Shown in pieces: positions 9,101 through 14,734 of a stretch of DNA of 17,376 nt (positions are counted from its first letter, which is position 1; every line of letters starts with the position of its first letter). The position numbers were made by a program, and so were the translations under genes. Under the pieces are notes generated by a model. It saw nothing but the letters and a program-made list of their open reading frames with translations. It was not told the DNA's origin and did not search any database. This DNA comes from UBA1723 sp045641625 (lineage in GTDB: Bacteria > Bacteroidota > Bacteroidia > Bacteroidales > Paludibacteraceae), in NCBI GenBank assembly GCA_045641625.1, contig JAZUHH010000076.1, forward strand, positions 1-17,376, given 5' to 3'.

Positions 9101-12077
9101 AATCGGTGATATAAATACTCCTGCAGTTGATTGTAGCCAGAAAGATTTTGAAGACAAGTACATTTCTTTGAAGCCAAGCGAGGGTTGTGAGGTTTCTGCT
9201 AGACGTGTAGGTTTGTTAGCTCCTAAGGTTTATGACTTGTGTACAGGAGATCTTGTTGCTCCTGATACTGTACGTTCTTCAGGCAGAAAGATGACTGATT
9301 CTTATCTTGCAGGAATGCGCGATACTGTTAAATGGATCTACACATACAAGGGTTCAATTCTTGGTACATGTAAGCAGGAGGTTGCTGTCCACTCTGAGGG
9401 CATAGATGAATTCAGTTGCTCTCAGTTGGCAAGCAAGGTTACTGTAACTTTGACAGTACCAGGTTCTAACGAGGCTACTTATGAAGAGGTTGTTAAGGCA
9501 GGCTTGAAGCTGCCTAAGTACAACAATGTTTGTGATCTTATTGTAGAGACTGTTGTTCGTAAGGATAAAGAGGGTACTGACAAGCAGTTGAAGGATAATT
9601 ATATTATCGGAGAAACTGAGATTACTTGGACTGTTTCTGATACTTCTGCAACTGGTGAAACTAAGATTTGTCATACTATCGTAGAGGTTGTTGACCAGGT
9701 AATTCCTGATATTACTTGTCCTCCACTTCCTGATACAACTTATGAATGTAATAATGCTTTGCCAGATCCATACCTTACATTTGCAGATTTCTTGGCAGCG
9801 GGAGGAACAATTTCTGATCCTGATAGAGTAAATCCTGCAACATTCAACTATTCAGATACTGATAATAGTGCTAAGGAAGGTTTCTGTCGCTACACAGTTG
9901 TTCGTAAGTACTATATTAAGGATTTGAAGGAGAGAGAGATTTCTTGTGAGCAAGTATTTACTATTGAAGACAAGGAGCCTCCTATATGGGAAGACGGTTT
10001 CGTTTCAAAGACATATTTGTTCGAGGATTGTGGTAAGGTTCCTTCATTGCCTGATAATGTAAGAGCTAATGGTGGATGTACTAAATTCACTTACACTATG
10101 GCAAACAAGAATCATAATGATTTGTCTGTAACTCCTGAGGAGGAGAGAGCAGGTTATATTTATTATGAAGACTATACAAATAGAACTAATGATAGAAAGC
10201 AGTGTGAGTATTATTCTTATGATATGAGTCGTACATTTATTGCTTACGACCATTGTAAGAACAAGACTAACCCTGTAACTATCACTTACCAGGTAAGAGA
10301 TACTACTGCGCCTAAGATCGATATTCCAAAGGCTTGGTCAGATAGCAGTATCTATGCTCCTTGGACAAAACCTTGTAAGTTTATGGTTCCTGATTTGAAG
10401 CAGTATTTGCCTAAGGGTTCTATTTCTGATCCTTGTGACGAGACTTTGGTATTGTTCTTCGATACAATCCAGAATCCTAAGCCAGGAGAGTTTATCGAAC
10501 ACTCAATGTATGTAACGTTGTATGTGCTTGACCCTTGTGGTAATAAGGACTCAGTGAAAAAGATGGTTTATGTTCCTACTCGTGAGACTGTTGTTGACGT
10601 AAGAATGCATGATACAACAATTTGTTCTTACCCTGAGTTGAAGTTGTCTGAGAATAAGTTGTCTAAGACTTCTGGTAAGTTGTTCGACTACATAGATGGT
10701 GTTCTCGAGGAAATGCCGATCTTGTTTAAGTATGACTTCTATAAGGGACATCCAAACGATATATTCCCTGATAAGGGTAGAGAGAACTTGTTGCATAGTA
10801 CAAACCCAACAACTTATTCTAAGGAGTTGGAGACATTGTATGGAGGTCGTAAGCAGGCTAATGCAATCGGAGAAAAGAAGATTGCTATGGATAGAGCTTC
10901 CAAGTCTGGTTTCTACACTATAATTGCAATGGATACAGCTACTATGTGTACAGATACTGCATTCGCTAATATTATAATTCGCGAGAGACCTAGAGTTAAG
11001 CTTGATCCTACTACTTACCTAGTTTGTGAGGATGACTCGATCAGATTGACAGATGAAAATCTATATGATAGATTTAATGTTTGTGTATATGATATGGGTG
11101 ATTCAATCAAGGAGGAAGGTTGGTTGCTTGAGGATGACTTGGAGAAGTACAACATTGACTACTATCCTGCTAATGTCAACTACAACAAGATGTTGTCTTT
11201 GCTTCAGTTGCACGAAAAGTTGATTGATTCTGCTAAGTACGTTCCAAATTCTTTGGTTCCATTCACTAACAGTAACATGCATCTGTTGTACTATGCTACT
11301 AACTCTTGTGGTACTGGAACAAGTTATGATAGTTACTATAAACCTTGTGAAGGTGAGTTTGACGGTAAGACTGAGGATGAAATTAAAGATATTCTTGGTG
11401 GCGCAGATAACTACAAATTGTTCAAGGGTGATTCTTTGATGTCTAACGCAGAAGTTGTAATTGATGTCAAGAAGAGACTTCATAGCAGTGAGTTTATTCT
11501 TACTACTAAGCCTCAGGATAAGGCTAGAGTATTCTTGGGTGAGAATGCTGAGCTAAATTTGGTTACTAGCAATAATCCTGATGAGTTGAGATGGTACAGA
11601 GTAAATGGTGTATTTGACGGTAGATTCGTAGAGTCATTCGATAGAGACGGTAATATTAAGCCTGAGTATCAGCAGTATTCTGATGAGGCAGACGAACTTA
11701 TCGGTACTACTCTTGGATCTGAAAAGAATAACAAGCAGTTGAAACTAATGAGTTTGACAGATACAGCTTCATACTACGCTTTGGCTCTTGATGGAGTTTG
11801 TCCTGCTGTCCAGACAAATGTTGTTAGTATCAATGTTGTTACTCAGATACCTACAGCCTTCACTCCTCAGAATTCAATCGGCTTGAACGATGTGTTTATG
11901 GAGGGTTACCCTGTTATTATCTTTAACCGTTATGGTCAGAAGATGACAGAAAGTAACAATGGTTGGGATGGTACTTGCCGTGGCAATTTGGTTGATCCAG
12001 GAGTTTATTTCTATGAGGTTACTCTCAACAATGGAGAAACTTACAAAGGCTCAATCGAGGTTGTTTACTTTAAGTAA
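120..12077 (+). CDS. Giant HYR-repeat surface protein with T9SS type B sorting domain
   Basis: A 3985-residue exported protein, probably a cell-surface or secreted adhesin-like filament. Residues 1-32 form a signal peptide: basic MRR, a hydrophobic stretch about 14-27, and an S-Y-A cleavage site before Q33. Residues about 35-380 are aromatic-rich and end in FIAIDYINV, resembling a jelly-roll carbohydrate-binding-type domain (inference). Ig-like blocks seem to begin near C384, C527 and C726. Residues about 862-3500 hold some 23 HYR-like modules. Further Ig-like blocks begin near C3502 and C3636 and at about 3795. Residues 3908-3985 match the gliding motility-associated C-terminal (type B CTD) family, with FTPQNSIGLNDVF, IFNRYGQK, NGWDGT and PGVYFYEV. 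By knowledge of the family, T9SS carries such cargo across the outer membrane. No catalytic domain is visible. The ATG at 120 is the only start that includes the signal peptide. A terminator follows 16 nt after the stop. Family is confident; ligand is unknown. Confidence 0.93.
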   Translation: MRRSLHFSDYFKNLVSVVTVLVLSSVASSSYAQKCVQSSSGTVASMIGTDFDYDEELADKSLPYKDPREMYYSFTTALSGVRLLPDYGEFSGTNRYPFRDFGVNVNYNPVDVPNQPKANIKDSYYITDNLWNKYGSRPYAVAPRDNGNSYLVFHNITDGGMNIASIYLPYQTYKGRAAKVQVRFYVGNIGIEDPTAGGSEVSNYVYYGGQVPTVLSKNIQGNMYPRLKQEAHIGSTWGLDYLRDGYEDVNRNIYNTQTSRLKMHGSRLTLGIGNGSGSTTTATYKYYGDEYYGLTAVNKVSTGVGNPSYVNINTASDNGNTINGENGQWYGWYEGELELNSAFYGGTQGLGTNNYFNIRVESSNISPYDFIAIDYINVKTAHICADADKYCPGDEVNFTAHNYADGVQLEWQQMVTFIMDDFAKNQYPAEYNKFIGKTNDVWKTVGGVTMKVNKIVAAGDTVIVKGYDDSKDVAGWYTFKKSADRSATVIPSNEVYQLGRSLVFRALDKTAEVQESFEVWVRPNLNCLNNKGTGIKGPDVVCMNDLAEFWATKDGNDTGIDPKITVNWFLEYVGKERDADLNSKLKGLIDFAKEGTCTPETKQIGSQTITLSGHSLIRDGKEYCQRAGFGPKQEGDPNYYADYNATYVRFDNNALEEGVYRLGYTQSALMYEYDPKHPNDPTYAKVIAKPIDADPVVKYIRVYKSPSGVANILSGINQSGAINSVCASDVTGKVEVHIKDQIQHYLTNADTYNSLPGVTKYDKYSSLTYVYKPYSRGTVGNSTSNLGIPQVEPSTTENVPASAQGKSEGVDLIFKIDGLCDASKFDIGGDIKISSIDGKNFYDMSDGYCQSSVTVSSEVKKPEMEITCNNVTTQNKLFIAGPTTKDTSIVLNEFRIPQVVGDVCDTDPMVRFEFKDAKGTTVQVNRHYSEFKAGKVKLPLVIGMNRITYTFTDGCGNSASCEVVYEFRDVTPPSINCDDIVNQKIYVSLDKFLTDIDDKNLNHYIYNEVTGDKARVDKQYEQPDPLCSVNLDHHYWLDGFSEKSGLWIEDKMGVDNNEYFGGKIRPIYGGRWSTDLDLFATGYQGYINKFDVKVSKWSKNYEKGYTYLLWIYSDIHKMKEGEEWATANYKYKGTITSEEDLYDTKIVGDKPNEYDAYVNLADRFIYVWSESAWRWVRGNVSYCIQRVSVVDDFKPIIDCKTDPITIGTELDKCELSYEALLDTIKLDIPTAKEVCSSSDNLAFRYEYWITPEGGTPYQFKSSSTPLKKGKYTLEIRVYKPNDLYIDPSVYASCEREITIVDKQGPTFDCDILVPIYVDVNKDIDKSQNHVFNRYIFKYASTKDVLKKDAPAGPGGPGGPGGPGMPGGGMFPGWTVEETTKSNTDATLEHIFEKNKPADPSVILAQVIDNCGEKVKVKMTLRLTKENNKDSYTEKTLEPTTDGNVLLKELRNTKFYEGINFIVYTFIDDSGNETTCEQQVVVASLPTFDPDCKNYDGKTFPVNDNCQFVITKRDFHQNWMPGAATINYKLIYENDPVTCGYMPGTEENKSVKAYADSVVIIDATGKKYLFKNSNLHDKSYVSKKKATCTGFGWMLSPGEYVDDTERKYTSAQFGLRDITEDIVLNLGTATMTWYYSSNEDQLGICYSELVVVDTTSPVITNCIVKEIKKPALDAPKCVLPFGESGVEMPTIEQLAPTDNCTTDYSDFSLTWSRSDGETEFESDFKIGTTYVDFIVTDKAGNSATCRQPVEVYDGSVFFDCNALKTPLVAKASDKCDADFEDIVDLGLPQGLQTDDCTDETPIIGVPTRSDGAAFKTNFSKGTTTVTWTFTDELGNEKVCKQDVIVQDLDEPVFDCDLITPNPLVYNTKTLDECNPTAEAIKAELGEWTAHDNCAGDVKGEPWLLTGTSDDDRVELPATFATNNTYTIAWVFDDKNNNVKVCRQTLIVRDDIKPEPDVCPEDKHIPAAEGVCLMTWDQLNLPTPSISDPCEGTITASKIKVEAWIGGEYVTYLTDEIKNTPEKVEFSASKKEHIIHWIFVDKAGNEAECVQKIYIDDNTAPVVDCDPHDVFGDNNEYLFTVTSDNKDCMLSAAEFNKLFYAPVAYDECEDVANGTTQSPLAPSKIIRTYYENEAKYLAKDGELIVGPDGEADMTADYPKGITVLHYEFVDESGNASASCDLPIKVVDKSAPNFDCDQISPIHAMTDASCEILFKNIEAGPYYGYDYCVKDPLTGDPAKIQAILQLDMLSISTIPADYGFKVGEVYDLQWVVVDEDGNRTYCPQELNIESSGELDLKCEDYALYEAKADSGTCFAKFDSLKMEKLPFAFDLCMPEDTIWGVPTRSDGKELTDDYPTNVTYIYWEFKSPYSSAPAARCTSKVMIYGNNPFPEIDCERLFPPVLEYAEDCGPKDIELISKSQPDPCVAGYDAWAVPSAKDDTKKFVEVVKNSADKYVHSFKLGIDTVMWEFSDITDSVHTYCYQKIELLTLLPQVGDCPTDIQGDLTLVIPEGACSATPSEAEMEMLKTGKWTKENPCIKDEHGNAIVINGVPSRSDGKPLDSPYRTTVTITWTFTDTTHTMKDSVTTCTTKVIIDGVPELINCDRDFPAIDEVLNGSCEYKYANVDNVPFPKDPCSGETAIVSLEVYMNSNAEYSSKLDGKDNIINFLKTYEFRPGAYRLHWNYLFTDNLGNSDPISCDQLVTIKSDKEPLFDCTTLEDTMKVVLPKGDCEANKDYVLKKLPEIYASDQCTGTLIPGDPRLDDGSEKGTDLPEIFNAGSDYNIIWIFENDSLTTAFKKCNNVLRIMSDSDPQFDCNTLDTVHITVEGDCFIVLDPTMLPIPSATDSCTGSPIPATGAIIGTDNDVFATTTKFEVGNTTVVWTFKSPYVTGVKKCEQVVNVRTDKKLITPCDIDPMEDINIPVKEGECVAPSPFVGIEPPFATNPCTGAKIKGVGTRSDDPDKTVLDSFRTGSYTITWTFSDSSMTLVDTVARCTQLLVIGDINTPAVDCSQKDFEDKYISLKPSEGCEVSARRVGLLAPKVYDLCTGDLVAPDTVRSSGRKMTDSYLAGMRDTVKWIYTYKGSILGTCKQEVAVHSEGIDEFSCSQLASKVTVTLTVPGSNEATYEEVVKAGLKLPKYNNVCDLIVETVVRKDKEGTDKQLKDNYIIGETEITWTVSDTSATGETKICHTIVEVVDQVIPDITCPPLPDTTYECNNALPDPYLTFADFLAAGGTISDPDRVNPATFNYSDTDNSAKEGFCRYTVVRKYYIKDLKEREISCEQVFTIEDKEPPIWEDGFVSKTYLFEDCGKVPSLPDNVRANGGCTKFTYTMANKNHNDLSVTPEEERAGYIYYEDYTNRTNDRKQCEYYSYDMSRTFIAYDHCKNKTNPVTITYQVRDTTAPKIDIPKAWSDSSIYAPWTKPCKFMVPDLKQYLPKGSISDPCDETLVLFFDTIQNPKPGEFIEHSMYVTLYVLDPCGNKDSVKKMVYVPTRETVVDVRMHDTTICSYPELKLSENKLSKTSGKLFDYIDGVLEEMPILFKYDFYKGHPNDIFPDKGRENLLHSTNPTTYSKELETLYGGRKQANAIGEKKIAMDRASKSGFYTIIAMDTATMCTDTAFANIIIRERPRVKLDPTTYLVCEDDSIRLTDENLYDRFNVCVYDMGDSIKEEGWLLEDDLEKYNIDYYPANVNYNKMLSLLQLHEKLIDSAKYVPNSLVPFTNSNMHLLYYATNSCGTGTSYDSYYKPCEGEFDGKTEDEIKDILGGADNYKLFKGDSLMSNAEVVIDVKKRLHSSEFILTTKPQDKARVFLGENAELNLVTSNNPDELRWYRVNGVFDGRFVESFDRDGNIKPEYQQYSDEADELIGTTLGSEKNNKQLKLMSLTDTASYYALALDGVCPAVQTNVVSINVVTQIPTAFTPQNSIGLNDVFMEGYPVIIFNRYGQKMTESNNGWDGTCRGNLVDPGVYFYEVTLNNGETYKGSIEVVYFK
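2703..10599 (+). repeat. Array of about 23 HYR-like modules inside the giant protein
   Basis: Modules start at first cysteines (or the equivalent proline) at residues 868, 977, 1199, 1309, 1491, 1661, 1759, 1854, 1957, 2063, 2193, 2295, 2391, 2493, 2599, 2710, 2811, 2906, 3005, 3100, 3200, P3287 and P3398. From 1661 on, the spacing is a steady 95-130 residues. The typical pattern is D-x-x-x-P-x-F-D-C, then G/D-x-C, then D-x-C, then a V-T/I-x-W-x-F strand, then C-x-Q and a short acidic linker. This is the bacterial HYR layout (ITCP, GQC, DNC, ATC). Modules 2, 4 and 5 are longer because of insertions. The copies differ widely in DNA, so this is an old protein-level repeat. The four cysteines probably form two disulfides per module in the periplasm (inference). 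Confidence 0.85.
4167..4235 (+). repeat. Gly-Pro-rich low-complexity segment in HYR module 4
   Basis: Residues 1350-1372 contain repeats of G-G-P followed by M-P-G-G-G-M-F-P-G. At the DNA level it is a short run of GGTCC/GGCCC triplet-pair variants, far more G+C-rich than its surroundings. It interrupts module 4 between the first cysteine (1309) and the DNC cysteine. It is probably a flexible or polyproline-like loop on an otherwise rigid rod. It is not a long collagen G-x-y repeat. Confidence 0.85.
11841..12077 (+). other. T9SS type B C-terminal sorting domain (coding segment)
   Basis: This encodes residues 3908-3985, beginning T-Q-I-P-T-A-F-T-P and ending in K-G-S-I-E-V-V-Y-F-K at the stop. 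The N-D-V-F, I-F-N-R-Y-G-Q, W-D-G-T and G-V-Y-F-Y-E-V elements are the hallmarks of the gliding motility-associated C-terminal domain family. In family members this beta-sandwich directs secretion through the type IX machinery. Type B cargo is generally less often proteolytically processed and lipid-anchored than type A cargo, so the surface attachment mode is open. Confidence 0.93.
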
Positions 12078-12093
12078 ATGAATTAGAAATTGT

Positions 12094-12134
12094 ATAAAAG
12101 AGGCGTTGGGCTTTTCCTTCGCCTCTTTTATTTT
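12094..12134 (+). terminator. Intrinsic terminator after the giant gene
   Basis: A perfect 12-bp stem pairs ATAAAAGAGGCG (12094-12105) with CGCCTCTTTTAT (12120-12131), with a 14-nt loop. TTTT (12131-12134) follows. It starts 16 nt after the stop codon of the giant gene. The A-run on the 5' side gives the opposite strand a T-run too, so it could act in both directions. The stem ends only 21 nt before the next start codon. Confidence 0.88.
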
Positions 12135-12152
12135 AAGTTATATAAGTTAGTC

Positions 12153-12764
12153 ATGATATATAGAATATATCCAGAGAATCCCAATCCAAAAGAGATTGAC
12201 AGAGTGGTGCAAATTCTTCAGGAGGGTGGCGTAATCGTTTATCCTACTGACACCATATACGGCTTGGGTTGTGATATTTTTAATTCTAAAGCAGTGGAGA
12301 AAGTTTGCAGATATAAGCAGATTGATCCAAAGAAGGCAAACCTTTCATTTATCTGTTATGACTTGAGCCATATCAGCGAATATGCTAAAGTTGATAATGA
12401 CGTGTTCAAATTGATGAAGAAGAACTTGCCTGGTCCTTTCACTTTCATTCTTAATGGTAATAACTCTTTGCCTAAATTATTCAAGAACAAAAAGACCGTA
12501 GGTATTAGAGTTCCCGATAACAATGTAGTGCGAGAGATAGTCAAGCAGCTAGGTAATCCTATTCTTTCAACTTCAGTCAAAGACGAAAGCGATGATGTTC
12601 TTGAATATTACACTGATCCAGAACTGATAGAAGAAAAGCTCGGTCATATCGCTGACGTAGTTATCAATTCCGGATACGGTTCTCTTGATCCAAGTACGAT
12701 TGTTGACTGTACAGGTGACGAACCAGTTATCGTAAGACAAGGCAAAGGTATTTTGGAATATTAA
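12153..12764 (+). CDS. YciO-type Sua5/YciO/YrdC family protein (L-threonylcarbamoyladenylate synthase-like)
   Basis: A 203-residue protein of the YrdC fold. Members of this superfamily make threonylcarbamoyl-AMP from threonine, bicarbonate and ATP for the tRNA t6A37 modification. Seen: Y-P-T-D-T-I-Y-G-L-G at 30-39, L-P-G-P-F-T-F-I-L near 92, V-G-I-R-V-P near 113, P-I-L-S-T-S at 136-141 and a C-terminal PVIVRQGKG. The TsaC/YrdC signature KxR...SxN is not intact: the positions read K55-Q-I57 and S141-V-K143. The whole chain looks closer to YciO than to TsaC. The YciO branch is known to lack that tetrad, and its cellular role is less settled. The ATG at 12153 is chosen because an upstream in-frame TTG (12090) would translate through the terminator hairpin. 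First gene of the six-gene operon; 7 nt to the next gene. Confidence 0.88.
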   Translation: MIYRIYPENPNPKEIDRVVQILQEGGVIVYPTDTIYGLGCDIFNSKAVEKVCRYKQIDPKKANLSFICYDLSHISEYAKVDNDVFKLMKKNLPGPFTFILNGNNSLPKLFKNKKTVGIRVPDNNVVREIVKQLGNPILSTSVKDESDDVLEYYTDPELIEEKLGHIADVVINSGYGSLDPSTIVDCTGDEPVIVRQGKGILEY

Positions 12765-12771
12765 ATAAAGT

Positions 12772-13677
12772 ATGTATTGGATTTTACTCGCTCTTTATTC
12801 TGCTTTTGGGTTAGGAATATATGATGTCTTTAAGAAGAGAGCTTTGTCCGGAAATGCTGTAATTCCAGTTTTGTCTCTTTCAATTTTCATCTCTTTTGGT
12901 TTATTCCTTCCTAATTTAATAGTTTCTGCATTTCATCCCAACGCGCAGGAATTATTGGGAAACTTCTATATTCCAAGTGTTTCATTAGACGTTCATTGGG
13001 CTATTTTCATAAAGTCTGTGATAGTCCTGTCAAGTTGGATTTGCGCTTACTTCGGAATGAAGCATGTGCCTATAACGATCTTCTCTCCGATTCGTGCAAC
13101 CCAGCCTTTGTGGACGGTCATTTGTGCTACGTTTATTTTTAGTGAGACTCTAACTCCTGTCCAGGTTGTTGCAGTTTCAATTACACTTATTTCTTTCTTT
13201 TTGTTTTCTCAGGTAGGCAAAAGTGAGGGAATTTCTTGGAAAGCTAATCATTGGATCTGGCTGATTATATTGGCTACTATATGTGGAAGTGCAAGCGGTT
13301 TGTATGACAAGCACTTGATGAACCATTATCCTAAAATGGCTGTTCAGGTTTACAGTACGATGTACCAGTCCATTCTTATGCTAGTGGTCATGTTCACCAT
13401 TTGGTATCCTTTAAGGAAAAAGACAACTCCATTCACTTGGCGTTGGTCTATAATCGGAATTAGTGTTTGCCTTATGATTGCAGACTATTTGTATTATAAG
13501 GCTTTGTCTGACAAGGAAGCCATGATTTCAATAGTCTCTACTATTAGGAGAAGCGGCGCAGTTGTTCCATTTATGTATGGTGCATTCATGCTCAAAGAAA
13601 AGAATATCAAGATAAAGTCAGTGCTTCTCTTTGGTGTTCTACTGGGCGTTGCGATGTTGTACTTTTTTAGATCTTAA
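12772..13677 (+). CDS. EamA/DMT-superfamily transporter
   Basis: A 301-residue inner-membrane protein with about ten hydrophobic segments in two homologous halves, the usual size and layout of EamA (drug/metabolite transporter) permeases. Each half opens with a related G-x-Y-D-K/F-K segment (IYDVFKKRAL near 18; GLYDKHLM near 180). Each closes with the EamA-type pattern of a helix carrying P-I/S-I-V, a short loop with E or K-E-K, and a long hydrophobic helix (residues about 97-145 and 246-300). Substrate cannot be told from sequence; family members export amino acids, sugars, nucleotides or drugs. It lies 7 nt after the YciO-like gene and 3 nt before lrgA, so it is almost surely co-transcribed with both. 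Confidence 0.85.
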   Translation: MYWILLALYSAFGLGIYDVFKKRALSGNAVIPVLSLSIFISFGLFLPNLIVSAFHPNAQELLGNFYIPSVSLDVHWAIFIKSVIVLSSWICAYFGMKHVPITIFSPIRATQPLWTVICATFIFSETLTPVQVVAVSITLISFFLFSQVGKSEGISWKANHWIWLIILATICGSASGLYDKHLMNHYPKMAVQVYSTMYQSILMLVVMFTIWYPLRKKTTPFTWRWSIIGISVCLMIADYLYYKALSDKEAMISIVSTIRRSGAVVPFMYGAFMLKEKNIKIKSVLLFGVLLGVAMLYFFRS

Positions 13678-13680
13678 TAA

Positions 13681-14031
13681 ATGACACTTCAGTTGTTCAT
13701 AATTTTTGCCATGTTGGTTCTTGGCGAGTTGGTTGTTTGGATTACAGGAGTTAAGATTCCTTCTTCAATATTTGGAATGCTCTTTTTGACAATATTCTTG
13801 AAGATCGGATGGATAAAGCTGAATTGGGTAAAAGATGTGTCTGACTTTCTGACACGTAATTTGGCTTTCTTTTTCATTCCTCCTGGTGTGAAGCTAATGC
13901 TTTATTTTGGAGTAATCAAGGCTCAGTTCGTGCCAATCATCTCGGCTGTGATAGGAAGCACGGTTCTTGTCTTTGTATCTACAGCTATTGCTTATAAGGT
14001 TTCACGCAAGTTTATCTCAAAGCGAAAGTAG
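13681..14031 (+). CDS. lrgA: CidA/LrgA family membrane protein
   Basis: A 116-residue protein with four hydrophobic helices (about 3-22, 27-45, 58-80 and 84-106) and a basic tail K-V-S-R-K-F-I-S-K-R-K. The I-P-S-S-I-F-G-M-L segment near 26-34 and N-L-A-F-F-F-I-P-P-G-V near 60-70 match the conserved core of the LrgA/CidA family (holin-like, also YohJ). Older work ties these proteins to murein hydrolase export and autolysis. More recent work on LrgAB-type pairs points to transport of pyruvate or other small organic acids. The stop is followed 2 nt later by lrgB, the usual partner, so the two probably form one membrane complex. Confidence 0.93.
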   Translation: MTLQLFIIFAMLVLGELVVWITGVKIPSSIFGMLFLTIFLKIGWIKLNWVKDVSDFLTRNLAFFFIPPGVKLMLYFGVIKAQFVPIISAVIGSTVLVFVSTAIAYKVSRKFISKRK

Positions 14032-14033
14032 TC

Positions 14034-14723
14034 ATGGAAATACTGTCTAACAAATTTTTCTTGCTGGCTCTTACTTTCGGAGTTTATGCTGTGTCAAGGA
14101 TCATTCAAAAGAGAACTGGTTTAATACTTCTCAATCCGATTCTGCTGTCTATTACAGTTATCATTCTGTTTATCAAGATTTCCGGAATAGATTATAAAGC
14201 TTATGAAGAGGCGAGCTTGGCTATTGACGTATGGCTTTCACCTTGCGTAGTGGCACTCGGAGTCCCTCTCTACCGTCAGTTGGATGACATAAGAAAGCAG
14301 TTGTGGCCAATCATAGTTTCCCAAGTTGTCGGTTGTCTGGTCGGAATCATAAGTGTAGTTTACATAGCTAAGTGGTTGGGTGCTACGAATGATGTAGTGA
14401 TCTCTCTTGCTCCCAAGTCAGTGACTACGCCTATCGCCATGCAGGTTTCGAACATGACTGGAGGAATCCCAGCTCTAACCGTATCTTCCGTAGTGATCAC
14501 CGGAGTCTTCGGGGCAATGTTCGGATTCGCAATCTTCAAGCTTTTCAAGATCTCCACTCCTATAGGTATCAGTTTGGGTATCGGTACGGGAAGCCATGCT
14601 GTCGGTACGTCCCGTGCTATGGAGGTTAGTCCTCGTTTCGGTGCTTATGCGGGTCTTGGACTTTCGTTGAATGGAGTTTTAACTTCTATGATAGCTCCAA
14701 TTTTATTGGAGTGGATTTTGTAA
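14034..14723 (+). CDS. lrgB: LrgB family membrane protein
   Basis: A 229-residue multi-helix membrane protein of the LrgB/CidB/YohK family at its usual length. Diagnostic stretches are P-K-S-V-T-T-P-I-A at 127-135 and G-T-G-S-H-A-V-G-T-S at 184-193. Both are highly conserved in the family, including the chloroplast glycolate/glycerate transporter PLGG1, an LrgA-LrgB fusion. It probably acts with the LrgA protein encoded immediately upstream. Function here is either small-acid transport across the inner membrane or control of autolysis; sequence cannot decide. The ATG at 14034 comes 2 nt after the lrgA stop. Confidence 0.95.
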   Translation: MEILSNKFFLLALTFGVYAVSRIIQKRTGLILLNPILLSITVIILFIKISGIDYKAYEEASLAIDVWLSPCVVALGVPLYRQLDDIRKQLWPIIVSQVVGCLVGIISVVYIAKWLGATNDVVISLAPKSVTTPIAMQVSNMTGGIPALTVSSVVITGVFGAMFGFAIFKLFKISTPIGISLGIGTGSHAVGTSRAMEVSPRFGAYAGLGLSLNGVLTSMIAPILLEWIL

Positions 14724-14734
14724 ATCACTAGTTT

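Noticed and set aside
12090..12152. Upstream in-frame TTG start giving the YciO-like protein 21 extra residues
   Set aside because: The extra codons are the terminator hairpin itself, and the ATG at 12153 gives an N-terminus (M-I-Y-R-I-Y-P-E-N-P) typical of the family.
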